Origin: Cladorhizidae sp. MBARI D1340-BT2
Lineage: Eukaryota; Porifera; Demospongiae; Poecilosclerida; Cladorhizidae
Direction of reading: 5' to 3'
Length of the DNA stretch: 64,000 nucleotides
Assembly: GCA_028752905.1 (NCBI GenBank)
Contig: JAQNBH010000014.1
Coordinates: forward strand, 27,042,168-27,106,167
The position numbers and the translations under genes are program-made. Below are positions 38,994 through 50,107 of the stretch, piece after piece. The notes under the pieces are model-generated. The model made no database searches. It was not told the origin of the DNA and saw nothing but the letters and a program-made list of their open reading frames with translations. How positions within the stretch are numbered: the stretch's first letter is position 1; each line of letters opens with the position of its first letter.

Positions 38994-39860
38994 GTATTCT
39001 CCTACCTCGAATTCTCTCTGGGTAGCTGACGCTTATATCCTTCCTTTCGCTTTCCTTCTGTACTGGATGCTCCTTCTGTACTGGATGCCAGCTCTCTGAT
39101 GATGGTCATCCTCTCTCGTAACAGTCGGAGGTACTCTGCTGTTTCCGTTCCGGCTTCGTTTGCTTGTGAATTCCACTGATCCACTAACACATCTAGAGGT
39201 GTCCGCATTCGTCTCCCATACATCAACTCGTACGGTGAGTATCCTGTAGATTTGTGGATAGTGCCCTGATATGCCCATAGTACGAATGGCAAACACTGAT
39301 CCCACTTGTTTCGTCCTTTCTGTGTAAACTTTCGGAGTAACCGTTTCATGGTACTGTTGAAACGCTCAACCATCCCGTCAGTCTGGGGATGGCAAGGTGA
39401 TGTTCGGATTTATTTGATTCCGGTCCCCTTGCAATACTCTGCCATCATGTTAGACATGAAGTTTGAACCGTTGTCGTGTAGAATTTCTTTGTTTGGGTAC
39501 ACCCAACCTTGATATCACTTCCACCAAGCACTCTATCACTGATTTGGTCATCACGTTGCATAGGGGAAAAGCTTCAGGCCACTTTGTAGCGTAGTCTATG
39601 ACGACCAAGACATACTTGTGACCCGACTTTGTCCATTTGAAGGGTCCAAAAACGTCCATCGCTACTCGTTCGAAAGGTGTAGTAATGATGTGTAGGGGTT
39701 GCAGAGGAGCAGTCTTCAGGGTGGCAGGCGCTGCTAGCTGACATGTTGGGCACGACTGACATGCTTCCTTCACGTCTGTCTTGGCCAGGTTACTCTCTGT
39801 CTCAAGGCATCTAACGTCCTTGCCTCTCCAAAGTGACCTGCAACAGGTGAGCAGTGGGCC
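38994..39860 (-). pseudogene. Gmr1-like element: integrase zinc finger and catalytic core
   Basis: The minus strand shows the H2C2 finger (HFGEART near 39840, CQSCPTCQ near 39755), then VAMDVFGPFKWTKSGHKYVL with the first Asp, VVIDYATKWPEAFPL, LHDNGSNFMSN with the second Asp near 39460, and MVERFNSTMKRLLRKF with the Glu near 39370. The core is interrupted near 39480 and 39400 by frame changes. It lies upstream of RT in transcription order, between protease and RT. Confidence 0.85.
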
Positions 39861-40083
39861 ATTCTTAGGACGTCACTCCTGCATTCCCTTGGTACCACCA
39901 ATACCATCCAGTTCTTCTTCGTGTTGGGCTTTCCGGTGCAGCAGTCCATCTTTCCAACAGAAATCTCTCTCTTCGTCTGCGTTGGCCTGGTGTGTCTACT
40001 CCTCCAGAGTTGGATCCACCAGTTGGAGAGTACGCAGCCGAGAGGGGGAAATCTGTTCTATCAACCCCTGTCAGGCTTCTTCG

Positions 40084-41014
40084 TCAACCTTCGTTGTTGA
40101 CTTTGGGGTGTGTGTAACAAACATGTCTGGGTAGAAATCGTACATTCTCACCCAGGGTTTCGTCTTCTTTCAGGCTAGTAATCTGAGCTCCTTCCTCTTC
40201 CTGAAGAGCTTCTAGCCTCTTCTGCTCGGCTTGTTCCTTACTCTGGCCAGCTCGAGTTACGACCAGTGCTGTCTCTGGTGACTCCTCTGTCACCTCCTCT
40301 TCCTTCAGTAGCTTCTGAAATTTGGGGACATCTTGTCCCAAAAGCATGTCCACATTCAAATTTGGGGACACTCCCATAGGCCATTTCAGTGGTTCTGCCG
40401 TCGATATTCAAGCTGATTCTTGCTGCTGGGAATTTCTGTTTCTTCACACTGGCGGTGCTATATTCAATGGTCCACCCCAGTCGGTCCTTGTTGTCCACGC
40501 ACCTTGGGTGTATCATGGATTTGGTGTACCCTGTATCCAGTAGGGCCACCACCGGTTTGTTATTCATCGTGACCTCCTTGGTCCATTTTGGTCTCTGAGC
40601 CGTGTGACAACAGTGAGCATCGCCCTCATGACAGTCTCTTCGGAAGTGGCCCTTCATGCCACACCTAAAACACTCCATGTCTCTTGGACCCCTTGGTGAA
40701 CTTTGGGTAGGGGGTCGATTATAGGTAAGGTGTCGTATTTGAGTAGGGGTTCGGTTTTGGGTAAAGGGTCGACTTCCCTCCATTGGCAACCTCCTTGGCT
40801 CTGGCACACTCTCATGGTTAGGGGTCTTATATTCACTTTCCTTCCTTTGTTGGTTACTTATATGCCTCACCACTGACTCGTTGAGCTCTTCGTAGCTGTC
40901 AGGGTTAAGATTTCTCATCTGTTGCTGCAGCCATGGTGGCAGTCTCTGCAGTGCCAACTCTTGCAATATTAGTTCGAACAGTGGTAGAGGTGATATCTCC
41001 ACCCACTTTGCCAA
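40084..41014 (-). pseudogene. Gmr1-like element: nucleocapsid zinc knuckle and protease
   Basis: The frame contains a CCHC knuckle (CFRCGMKGHFRRDCH, near 40670) and a retroviral-type aspartic protease (VVALLDTGYTKSMIHP, near 40540, where DTG is the catalytic triad). A Gln/Glu-rich segment (MLLGQDVPKFQKLL then SKEQAEQKRLEALQEEEG) follows, probably leading to the integrase. A frame change separates it from gag at about 41020-41145. Confidence 0.8.
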
Positions 41015-41144
41015 AGATTGTCTGTGAGCATGGAACTATTCATCCAGTTTTGCAACGTCAAACGGCTTGTCAAAGACTTGTCTCCGGTATGTCTCCGCTG
41101 ATATGTGGTAAGTGGCAAGTAGTATTCGCTTCACTTCCTCATAA

Positions 41145-41588
41145 TCATTTTGTGCATCTGCATGTAAGGTAGAGTGTTAAACCTTGTCCAGACAGAGACC
41201 CTCTCACATAGACACACCATAGAGCTCTGGACCATCCTGCTGCTATGGCAGTGGATTCAAACGTCTCTAAGAAAGCTCCCATGTCGTCGGTGCCTTCCTG
41301 ATACTTCTGCAGTGTAAAACGAGGGGTTGGAGGAGGAGGAGGAGGGGTAGGAGATGCAGCTCTAGCTTGGTTATTTGCCAGCAATTGGAGTATTTGGGTC
41401 TGTTGTTCCCTGTGCCTCCCTAGTTCTTCCTCTCTCAAGTGATGCTCCTCTAGCCTCTGCTGTTCCTCTCTTTCTGCCTTCTGCTGATCGAGAGCTGCCC
41501 ACTGGACCATGAATCTCTCCAATAGATATTCAGTTGAACCTTCTCCCGGATTTGCACGTCCTTCATGACTCCCTTTCTCGGCCTCCAC
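41145..41588 (-). pseudogene. Gmr1-like element: gag
   Basis: Starts MEAEKGSHEGRANPGEG, then a Glu/Gln-rich coiled coil (about residues 30-70), a poly-Pro tract and RFTLQKYQEGTDDMGAFLET, the entry of the capsid domain typical of these elements. Capsid homology continues in broken frame to about 41020. The first Met lies about 250 bp inside the LTR, after a leader whose start (tggtggcagcggtggga on the minus strand, next to the LTR) is the likely primer site. Confidence 0.75.
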
Positions 41589-42035
41589 ATCTCTCTTCAG
41601 ACATAATACTGATTTTGTACCACGTTGGCTTTACAACGATCAAAACGTCAACGACTCTAGCTAGCTACACCAGGGTGGGTATCCAAACTCCACAGGCCTG
41701 ATCACCCGAGTTGTACCCCTGGACAACCTAACAGCCTAGCTAACAGCTAGCTATACCACCGACAACTTAGCCAAACAACTTAGCTATCAAACCAGATATC
41801 TATCTCTTACTCAGATAGATATCCCACCGCTGCCACCAAATGTCGAAATGCTCTCTCTTGAGGAGTGCCTCAACCTTAATCGCTCTAGCCAATTCCGATG
41901 TCGACTCGCCGTTACTCCCGCCTTTAATTTGACTCTTTCTCAGTCACAGTCAAGCTAACAGCCGGTTTCCCCCAAACTATCACTTGAGACTAAAACTACG
42001 TTTAATTACAAATATGCACTGTAGCGGTTCCATAT

Positions 42036-45000
42036 GGAACTTGAGGATTGTAAAGGTGAAAGCAATCCAGTAAGATTTAGCAACAAAACACAAAGAGAGC
42101 CACCACATAATATACTTCTCACTACCCTCAGCTGCAGCACCAACAGTTTGCCCCCACATATACAAAATCCAAATACTGCCAGACCCTTCAACTCCCCTCC
42201 ATCCACAGCAAAACTAATAACCAGAGCACCCGAAAATAACCAAATTCTAACACGCCCCACCTCTCGTGGAAATAAATTAGTGAGTGGATTACTAATTCAG
42301 CATATCAGAAACATGGCTTGATGACTCAATCCCTGATTCTGCTATACACATCACAGGCTACAATGTTAACAGATGTGATCGAATCAAGCGTGGGGGGTCC
42401 ATCTGCATTTACATCATGATCCTATCAATTTTATCACACCAACCACACAATGATCTTGAAATGATGTCAATTGAAGCCAAACTGTCTAAAAACAGATCCT
42501 TCATCGTTGGAGTGGTATATAGGCATCCTGGAGCTGCAACTGATACGTTTGAGATTCTTCACCAGAACATCGCCAACTTATTAACAAAAAACAAACACAT
42601 GTATGTCCTTGGTGACTTCAACTGTGACATGTTATCTGAGAGTTGGAAACAGAAGAAGATCGTAGACATGATCAATAGTCCTAATCTATTCCAACTAATT
42701 ACTGAACCAACGCGAATCACTGATAGGTCAGCATCCTTAATAGATCTTATCATCACAAATGATGAGCACATTGTAGCTACAGGTACTCTTCCTAAGAACA
42801 TTGCAGACCACAACCTTATATACCTTGAGGTGAATCATTACAAGAAGCTAAAAGAACCAAACGAATACACAACCTTCCGTTCTTTCAAACACTACGACAA
42901 AGACCAGTTCAATGCTACACTGAGCCAGCTTCCATGGTACAGAATCCTTGACACGGATGATGTTGACACTGCAACGCAAACTTTCTATGAACTATTCAAC
43001 TCTGCAGTAGATGTTCACGCTCCAGTTATCACACGAAAACGGAAATATTGTATGTCACCTTGGTTTGATGAAGAGTGTCGTAAAAAAATCGAAGAAAAAG
43101 ACAGAACAAAAAAACGTTTCAATTGTTTAAAAGACACAGCGAACTGGGAGCTGTGGAAAGTGCAAAAACACCAAGTAAACAAAATGATTCGTGACAAAAA
43201 GAGAGCCTATAACACACGCAGCGTTGAAAGGAACATGACTCCAAGGAATCACTGGAACACTCTAAACAAAATCATGCCGAGAAAAGTGAAAAACAGACAC
43301 TTCTTTGATGATGAGCTAAGTATGGTACTCGAGATGAACACACACTTCACCAATGTTGGGCAAAAGACATATAATGAGGTCACAGCCAAACTGAGATGTC
43401 CCATAAATGTTGAACAACTTCCAACACCTGGAAAGTCATTCAGAATTAACCCAGCCACAACCCTAGACATTAGGAAAATCACTATGAAGATGAGGAACTC
43501 AAAATCCACTGGTGCAGACAACATTGAAATTGGACTCTTAAAAGATGCAATCGATGTGATTCAAATACCTCTGTGTCAACTCATAAACCTTACTATTGCC
43601 ACCAAAAAGATCCCCCAAATTTGGAAGCAGGCAATTATTATTCCCGTACATAAATCAGGTGATAAGGATGATCCAGCAAATTATAGGCCCATTGCTCTTC
43701 TATCAGCTCTGAGCAAGATAATGGAGAAGGTCATCTGTAATCAACTCTCAGAATATTTAGAATCCAACTCCCTTCTCACAGAAAATCAATTTGGATTCCG
43801 CCATGGTCGCTCGACATTACAATCAGTCCTTCAAACTACAGAACTCATAGAAGAACATATTGATCAAGGAGGACTCTCACTGCTGGGAATGATTGATCTC
43901 AGCAAGGCCTTTGACTCTATCCCACACACAAAACTTATGCAAGAGCTGATGTCTAATGGAATCACTGACCCCTGGTTTGAAAATTATCTCCATAATCGTA
44001 CCTACCAAACGAAGATAAATGAGCATCTATCACCTATTGAACTTTGTGAATTTGGAGTACCACAAGGCTCTATACTAGGACCCGTCCTCTTTATCATCTA
44101 CACCAACAAAATGCCAGTCAAAATCATTGATGAAGTGAAAAAACAAGGGTACAGTGCTCACGTAGGAATCTATGCAGACGATGTGCGCCTACTTATCCAA
44201 TTCGAGGACTCTAACGACTTTGGAAATGTCAAGACTCTGATGGTACATGAAATCGACCACCTTTCACAGTGGTATGCAACAATGGGACTAAAAATGAACC
44301 AGAACAAAACAGAATTCTTACTACTGGGCAAGTCACAATCCTTGAGGAAAATTCACCCGACAGAGAAACAAATCAACATTAATGGCAACATCGCTCAATT
44401 CTCAAGTAATGTTAAACTCCTAGGTGTTCACCTTGATGAGGAACTAAAATACTCCAAACACACTGAAGAACTCGTTTAAAAAATGTCTAAAACTCTCCGA
44501 TATATACATAAGTGCAGCCACTCACTAAGCACTTCCTCCAAAAAGATACTGATAAATGCCCTCATTTACTCCAACATGAACTACTGTACTCCGGTATGGG
44601 CAGGTATTGGCACAACATTAAAGATGAAGCTACAAACATGCCTAAATTTTGCAGTCAAAATAGTTCTAAATGGCCGGAAATTCGATAGTGCTACTCCTTA
44701 CTTCTACCAACTTAAATGGCTCAAAATTGGAAGATACCTCGAGTATCTAATGCTAATCACCACATTCAAAGCGATTAAAGAGAGTTCATTCCCCAAAAAT
44801 GTCGTTCAGATAGAACCTCCACCTCACACACACAAAACCCGTCTTCACGGTGTAAATATCCCTCGGACTACAACATTTGGAGGACAGATGCGATTCGGAG
44901 TCAGAGGTCCTACAGCATGGAACAAGCTCCCCAAGTACATCAAGGATTCACCAAAACTGACTTCCTTCAAGACTGATCTGCATAGACACCTACTGACTCA

Positions 45001-45171
45001 TAACTAATGAACAGGATGACCCTATTGAACCAGCGATGCCTCTCTCATGTATTTATTTCCCCCTCTTTTTCTCGTTTTCTCTTCACATTAACACATTTAA
45101 GTATATATTTTTATGTGAAAATCTATTGCCTAATAGAACATAAAAATAAAGATTGATTGAAAGATTGATTG
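42036..45171 (+). mobile_element. CR1/L2-like non-LTR retrotransposon (LINE)
   Basis: It is inserted in the 5' LTR of the CsRn1-like element, with ATAT on both sides. It has an endonuclease and RT frame and ends in a short tandem tail (gattgattgaaagattgatt) after a polyadenylation-like aataaa, instead of poly(A). Tails of short repeats are known from the CR1/L2 group. Little sequence precedes the endonuclease, so it is 5'-truncated or lacks ORF1. Confidence 0.85.
42311..45007 (+). pseudogene. LINE ORF2: endonuclease and reverse transcriptase, one nonsense codon
   Basis: The frame runs from ETWLDDSIPDSAIHITGYN through the endonuclease motifs VVYRHPGA, VLGDFNCDML, TRITDRSASLIDLIIT and KNIADHNLIYLE. 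RT follows: WKQAIIIPVHKSGDKDDPAN, YRPIALLSALSKIMEK, ENQFGFRHGRSTLQSV, DLSKAFDSIPHTKL, GVPQGSILGPVLF and IYADDVRLLIQF (active-site YADD). A TAA at 44477-44479 interrupts the frame, which continues in phase to 45007 with the C-terminal arm (INALIYSNMNYCTPVWAG). The N-terminal about 30 residues of the endonuclease are missing: LLIQHIRN runs into TWLDDS near 42310. Apart from that deletion and the stop it is intact, so it is probably a fairly young insertion. Confidence 0.9.
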
Positions 45172-45343
45172 ATATCTGGGATCCCCTACCGAACGAGACC
45201 ACGTGACATTGTAAGGCTTTGTAGAGACTTAAAGAGTGAGGGACTGTTATTGATTCTGTTGTTTGTCTTTCTCTGTTGTTAATTATTCCAATAATACCTT
45301 TATAAGATAGCAACTTAAGTAATGATACTTACATCGGCTGCAG

Positions 45344-45362
45344 TGGTGACCCTGACGTGATC
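45344..45362 (+). promoter_or_regulatory. primer-binding site, tRNA-Trp type
   Basis: tggtgaccctgacgtgatc lies one base after the LTR end. CsRn1-clade elements are known to use tRNA-Trp with almost this site; the match is from memory. Confidence 0.6.
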
Positions 45363-46166
45363 GTGGAAAGTCCCGCGGCAGAATCAGCCCCTGCCGCTGC
45401 CTTATCAGCCATCTCCCTTAAGCTCCCTACCTTCTGGCCCGCCGACACCGAGGTCTGGTTCTCCCAGACAGAAGCCCAGTTTGCTTTGCGGAACATAGTC
45501 GCAGACGAAACAAAATATTACCATGTCATCTCCTCCCTCGACCAACGCGTTGCTAACAGACTCCGAGCTTTCATCCTCGCACCACCAACTAATGATAAAT
45601 ATGTCTCCCTGAAGGAGGAGCTGCTCACCTGCTATGGCCTCACCAAGGCACAGAAAGCAACCAAACTCCTTCATCTTGATGGTCTTGGTGACCGTCGCCC
45701 AACTGACCTGTTGGCTGACAAGTCGTCCCTCCGAAGTAAGACTCCAGTAGATGACATATTTCGGGAGCTCTTCTTGGAGCCACTCCCACATGACGTCAGA
45801 GATATACTTGCACCACTGGACATGGAGACGATGTCAGCACTAGCTAAAGCAGCTGACAAGATCATGGAACCCAAAAAGCACGTTCTACACCACAACTCTC
45901 TGCAGTGCAACAGTGACCCAAGCGACTACCTAGCTCCAAATCCCCCACTGCCTCCAGCTCAAACAAGGAGTCTCCAAGCTTATGTTGGTACCACACCAAG
46001 TTCGGGGTTAATGGCAAGAATTGCAGGCCCCATGTTCCTACCAGAGAAACACTACGACCAAACCAGTAGTGGCAAACATGGCCGGTCAGAATTCAAATCA
46101 CCTCCTCTATATCTGGGACAAAAACTCCGGCCATCGTTTCCTCATCGATTCAGGTGCCGAAGTTAG
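45357..46166 (+). pseudogene. CsRn1-like gag
   Basis: Reads LKLPTFWPADTEVWFSQTEA, FALRNIVADETKYYHVISSL and ATKLLHLDGLGDRRPTDLL, the characteristic capsid of CsRn1-type elements. The first in-frame codon is GTG, so the native start is uncertain. The zinc knuckle is not recognisable and the frame ends at 46166. Confidence 0.75.
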
Positions 46167-46440
46167 CGTATTTCCGTCTCTCCCTCTGACCATCGATCTA
46201 GAGGTTGAGGCAAACCCATAGCCGCTAATGGCACTTCAACAACCACCTATGGCACCAGCACGATGTCACTTAACCTGGGTTTCCGCACAGTCGAGGGAGA
46301 TTCACCCTTGCTGATGTGTCCCAGCCTATCCTTGGCCTTGACTTTTTCCAGGCTCATCAACTCATGATCGACGCTCACGGCCACCGACTCATTGACTCTT
46401 GCTCGTATGCCAGCGGTGTACTCAAACGAAGTTCTTCCAC
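46060..46440 (+). pseudogene. CsRn1-like protease
   Basis: A second frame, 46021-46221, reads IWDKNSGHRFLIDSGAEVSV followed by FPSLP; the DSG is the aspartic protease triad. Later frames near 46330 keep LGLDFFQAHQLMIDA-like sequence. Frame broken at about 46220. Confidence 0.65.
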
Positions 46441-46504
46441 AGCTTCCAAACTCTCTTCAGTCACATCCATGGATGAGTTCACCCACATCCTGTGAGAGTT
46501 CCCA

Positions 46505-47410
46505 ATGCTTACCACCTCCAACTTCTCCTCCACCAGGGTCAAACATGGCATGCAGCATCATATCCCTATGAATGGACCACCAGTGCATGCCCGGGCTCGA
46601 CTCCTCACACCAGACAAACTTGCCATTGCCCACCAGGCTTTTGCGCAGATGGAAAAGTTGGGGATTGTACGCCGCTCCTCCAGCCCATGGGCTTCACCAC
46701 TACACATGGTGCCCAAGAAATCTGGGGATTGGCGCCCCTGTGGCGACTACCGCCATCTCAACAACATCACCATCCCCGACCATTATCCGATCCCTCACGT
46801 GAAGGATTTCACAGCTCTCCTCTCTGGTAAAACTTTCTTCCCAAAGGTCGATCTAGTTAAAGGCTATCACCAGATTCCAATGGCCCCCCGAAGACATTGC
46901 CAAAACTGCTGTCATCACACCATTTGGCCTCTTTGAGTTCCTGCGCATGCCCTTTGGCATACGGAATGCAGGCCAATCTTTCTAACGCATGATGGATCAC
47001 ATCCTGCAGGAGCTAGATTTCGCCTTTATATATCTGGACGACATCCTGGTTGCTAGCTCCTCTCTAGCACAACACCGACACCATCTCCGCCTCCTTTTCA
47101 AGACCCTAGTCGCACATGGACTCATCCTCAACACGGACAAGTGTGTTTTTGGAGTCAGGACCCTCAATTTCCTTGGACACAAAGTCACCGCCTCTGGCAT
47201 CCAGCCAACACCCGAGACAGTGGCTGCCATCAACGATTTCCCTCCACCGCTGCAGATGAAAGGCCTACAAGAATTCCTAGGAATGATCAATTTCTATCAT
47301 GCCACATGCCGCTCGCCCCCTTCATGCACAAGTACACTCCGGAAACAAGTCCATCAACTGGACCCCCGAACTGTCTGTCGCCTTCTAAGAAGCAAAGACT
47401 GTCCTGGCTA
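46505..47410 (+). pseudogene. CsRn1-like reverse transcriptase
   Basis: Frame 46505-46936 gives [60 protein letters not shown] and [16 protein letters not shown]-run insertion near 46888 shifts the frame. RT then continues with [12 protein letters not shown] and a stop in place of Gln near 46984, followed by FIYLDDILVASSS (active-site YLDD) and TLNFLGHKVTASGIQ. One frameshift and one nonsense codon make it dead. Confidence 0.85.
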
Positions 47411-48071
47411 ACGCTACACTACTCGTCTACCCAGACTATGCTGCGACAACCAGCATCACAGTGGGCGCTTCAGTTTTTGCCATCGGGGAATCACTGGAGC
47501 AGTTCCAAGATGGAGAATGGAAACCCCTGGCCTTCTTCTCACGTAAGCTGACACCAGCCGAGACGAGATACAGTACTTTTGATCGGGAGCTCCTTGCCTC
47601 CTATCTTACCATCAAACACTTCCGCCACTTCCTCGAAGAAAGAGTGTTTCACGTTTACAAGCCCCTTATTTTCGTCTTTGGAAATGATTCCGGCCGCTCA
47701 CCACAACAGACACGCCACCTATCGTTTGTGGCTGAGTTCACCACAGATTTTAGACATATCCACGGGAAAGATAATATGGTAGCTGATGCCCTGTCCCGGA
47801 TTCAGGTTAACCAGAACCAACCCTCCATTATCTTGGCCTTAGCCCTCACTGAGAACATTAACTACGGCGAGCAGAAAGCTGACCAAGCCATTCAGGCCTA
47901 CCGCACCGCCATTACTGGCCTAGTTCTGGAAGATATCAATCTCGAGGACAGCTCTGAAACAGTCTTGTGTGACATCTCCACATCTCAACCACGTCCCTTA
48001 CTTGGAGACGTAAGCTCTTCGACATCATCCACGGGCCCTCACACCCAGGCATTCATGCTACATGATGACTG
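47411..48071 (+). pseudogene. CsRn1-like RNase H
   Basis: Reads WKPLAFFSRKLTPAETRYST, FDRELLASYLTIKHFRHFLE and IHGKDNMVADALSRIQ, the closing landmarks of gypsy RNase H. The first catalytic segment (TDAS-like) is degraded around 47440-47480. Confidence 0.8.
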
Positions 48072-49020
48072 ATGGCAACCCGTTTCATCTGGCATGGCCT
48101 CCACAAGGATGTTGGAGCATGGACACGTGCGTGCATCCCTTGCCAACGTGCTAAGGTCCAACAACACGTCTCGGCACCTCATCAGCAGTTTCACTTTGAC
48201 ACACCAGACCGACATTTCACCCACATCCATGTCGATATTGTTGGACCATTTCCAACCTCACAGGGTTACATCAACCTTTTCACCATTATTGACAGCTTCA
48301 CACGGTGGCAGGAGCCATTCCAATGGTCTGGAGCCATTCCAATGGTCAACGCAACTGTTATTTCCTGTGCCCAGGCCCTACTGCACTCTTGGATCTCCCG
48401 CTTCGGAGTGCCAACCACAATCGCATCCGACCGCAGCCGGCAATTCACCTCTGACATCTGGACCCAACTAAACAAGTTCAAGGGTGTGCAAGTGCATCAT
48501 ACCACAGCCTATCACCTTCAGTCCAACGGCATCGTGGAACGACTCCACAGACAGTTGAAGGGATGCCTCCGTGCACGACTACAGGACCAGAATTGGATGG
48601 ACGAACATCCTTTAGTCCTGCTGGGAATTCGCACAGCTCCCGAGGAGGACCTCAATTTCTCTTCAGCCGAACTGGTCTACGGTACAACCCTCCGATTGCC
48701 AGGAGACTTCTTCTCGAACCAACCATGACCGCACTCCAGCCTTCCGACCCAACAGCTTTTCTATCTCGCTTACAGGAAGCAATGCAGAAACTAAAAGCTA
48801 CTCCTACGGTTTCTCATGGTTATCGCCTTTCTCGAGTCCCTATCGAACTACAGACTTGACGTTTCGTTTTCCTCCGTCACGATGCCTATCGCAAGCCACT
48901 GCAGTGCCAATACGATGGATCCTTCCAAGTGCTTGAGCGGAACGATAAGTTTTTCAAGCTGGCTCTTCCAGGTCGCACCGACACAGTCTCCATTGACAGG
49001 CTCAAGCCAGCCAGACTGGA
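48072..49020 (+). pseudogene. CsRn1-like integrase
   Basis: Reads CIPCQRAKVQQH, then FTHIHVDIVGPFPTSQGY (first Asp), IASDRSRQFTSDIWTQLN (second Asp), HLQSNGIVERLHRQLKGCLR (Glu) and the C-terminal tail FVFLRHDAYRKPLQCQYDG, with DRLKPA just before the polypurine tract. A direct repeat of gagccattccaatggtc at 48313-48347 disturbs the stretch after RWQE. A stop near 48727 and a frame change near 48858 separate core and tail. Confidence 0.85.
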
Positions 49021-49041
49021 CCAAGACTGGGGGGGGGGACC

Positions 49042-49231
49042 TGTAGCGGTTCCATATCTGGCATTCCCTACCGAACGAGACCACGTGACATTGTAAGGCT
49101 TTGTAGAGACTTAGAGTGAGGCATTATTGAGACTGTTATTGATTCTGTTTTTTGTCTTTCTCTGTCGTTAATTATTCCAATAATACCTTTATAAGATAGC
49201 CACTCAAGTAACGATACTTGCATCGGCTACA
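49042..49231 (+). repeat. 3' LTR of the CsRn1-like element
   Basis: 190 bp, TGTAGCGG to GGCTACA, with cctttataagatag as a candidate TATA region. It aligns with 45176-45342 with a few differences and one small indel near 49120. Confidence 0.9.
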
Positions 49232-49330
49232 GCACCAAATTAGGAATGCCGCCTTTCTTTTCTCACAGAACAAGAAACACACAGCAAAACAACAGTTTCA
49301 ACACAGTGACACGCAATAGTTCAATTCAAG

Positions 49331-49819
49331 GGGTGACAGTTGCATTTTTTATTTTTTATTTTTTTAACCTGTGGTTACAACTTTAGAGCTCAGTAGATTC
49401 TGCAAACTTCATGATAGGTCTCTCTGTGTGCTCTCTTTTGATACTAAAATATGTTTCATAGTTATACCTATGAAACATATTTTAGTATCAAAAGAGAGCA
49501 CACAGAGAGACCTATCTTTGAGCTATATATCAAGTCCATACCATGAAGTTTGCAGAATCTACGGAGCTCTAAAGTTGTAACCACAGGTAAAAACAAAAAC
49601 AAAAATTGTGCACCATTCCCCCCAAAAGTGTTGAGGTCCATCCACTTTAGGTCTAGTAACTTGCCTATAGTTATACCTATGAAATATATTTTAGTATCAA
49701 AAGAGAGCACACAGAGAGACCTATCTTTTGAGCTATATATCAAGTCCATACCATGAAGTTTGCAGAATCTAAAGTTGTAACCACAAGAAGAAAAAAATAA
49801 AAAATGCAACTGTCACCCC
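49331..49819. mobile_element. MITE with 16+ bp terminal inverted repeats and internal duplicated arms
   Basis: The ends are GGGGTGACAGTTGCAT and its inverse, each flanked by TCAA (49327-49330 and 49820-49823). The inside holds three copies of a roughly 90-bp arm (with gagagcacacagagagacct and ccataccatgaagtttgcag), the first inverted relative to the second around gtttcatagttatacctatg. No coding capacity. Remnants occur at 13555-13640, 52841-52955 and 58850-58982. Confidence 0.85.
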
Positions 49820-50107
49820 TCAATACTCAATGACTCTAGGACACTCTACTCAGTCCAAACTCATTAACTAACTCCAACTAACTCTATCCACGGTTCGTCT
49901 AATTTACGAGCAGATTCCCCGCTCCGTCACTGGGCTGCTGACGAATCAGAAGAAAACATCCTTCTCGAATTCCTTCTAGAAGCTTTTTCTCCGTGACAGG
50001 CTCTTGATCAAATGCCTGAGTGTTTCCTCGTTCCATGTTTCCTCGTACTATATCTGTTTCTATGTTTCTCTGTTGTTCCCTTAAGGTAGAGAATGGTATT
50101 TCCGACA

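Larger units (their letters stand above)
42020..45342 (+). repeat. 5' LTR of the CsRn1-like element, split by a LINE
   Basis: Pieces are 42020-42035 and 45176-45342. The ATAT at the joint is present on both sides of the LINE, a likely 4-bp target duplication. It ends CGGCTGCA where the 3' copy has CGGCTACA. Confidence 0.85.
42020..49231 (+). mobile_element. CsRn1-like Ty3/gypsy LTR retrotransposon
   Basis: It is flanked by GCAC at 42016-42019 and 49232-49235. The LTR begins TGTAGCGGTTCCATAT and ends CGGCTACA (190 bp in the 3' copy). A primer site matching the tRNA-Trp type known from CsRn1 elements follows the 5' LTR. Gag, protease, RT, RNase H and integrase follow in the standard gypsy order, and a G-run polypurine tract (49029-49039) precedes the 3' LTR. 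Frames are broken in RT and between domains. The 5' LTR is split by a LINE after its 16th base. Confidence 0.88.
36841..50107 (-). mobile_element. Gmr1-like Ty3/gypsy LTR retrotransposon (integrase upstream of RT), with nested insertions
   Basis: LTR copies flank the element at 36841-37389 and, interrupted, at 41841-50107. The inner region (37390-41840) codes on the minus strand for gag, zinc knuckle/protease, integrase, reverse transcriptase and RNase H, in that order. RNase H ends within about 100 bp of the LTR. One continuous frame (38993-38250) carries the integrase GPY-like tail followed by the RT N-terminus, so the order is not an assembly impression. The LTR ends are TGTCGGAAAT...ATTTCGACA on the coding strand. 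The LTR at the low-coordinate end lacks its outermost about 28 bp, so the target duplication is not clear. The 5' LTR contains a CsRn1-like element and a MITE. Confidence 0.85.
41841..50107 (-). repeat. 5' LTR of the Gmr1-like element, split into three pieces
   Basis: The pieces are 41841-42019, 49236-49330 and 49824-50107, about 560 bp in total. The first gap is the CsRn1-like element with a GCAC target duplication; the second is the MITE with a TCAA duplication. Removing both restores alignment with the LTR at 36841-37389. Confidence 0.85.

Noticed and set aside
36841..41840. Ordinary gypsy element with integrase at the 3' end
   Set aside because: RNase H lies next to the LTR and the integrase tail precedes RT in one frame.
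45183..45342. Second LINE promoter or host exon before the gypsy gag
   Set aside because: The stretch matches the 3' LTR at 49060-49231 and is the rest of the split 5' LTR.
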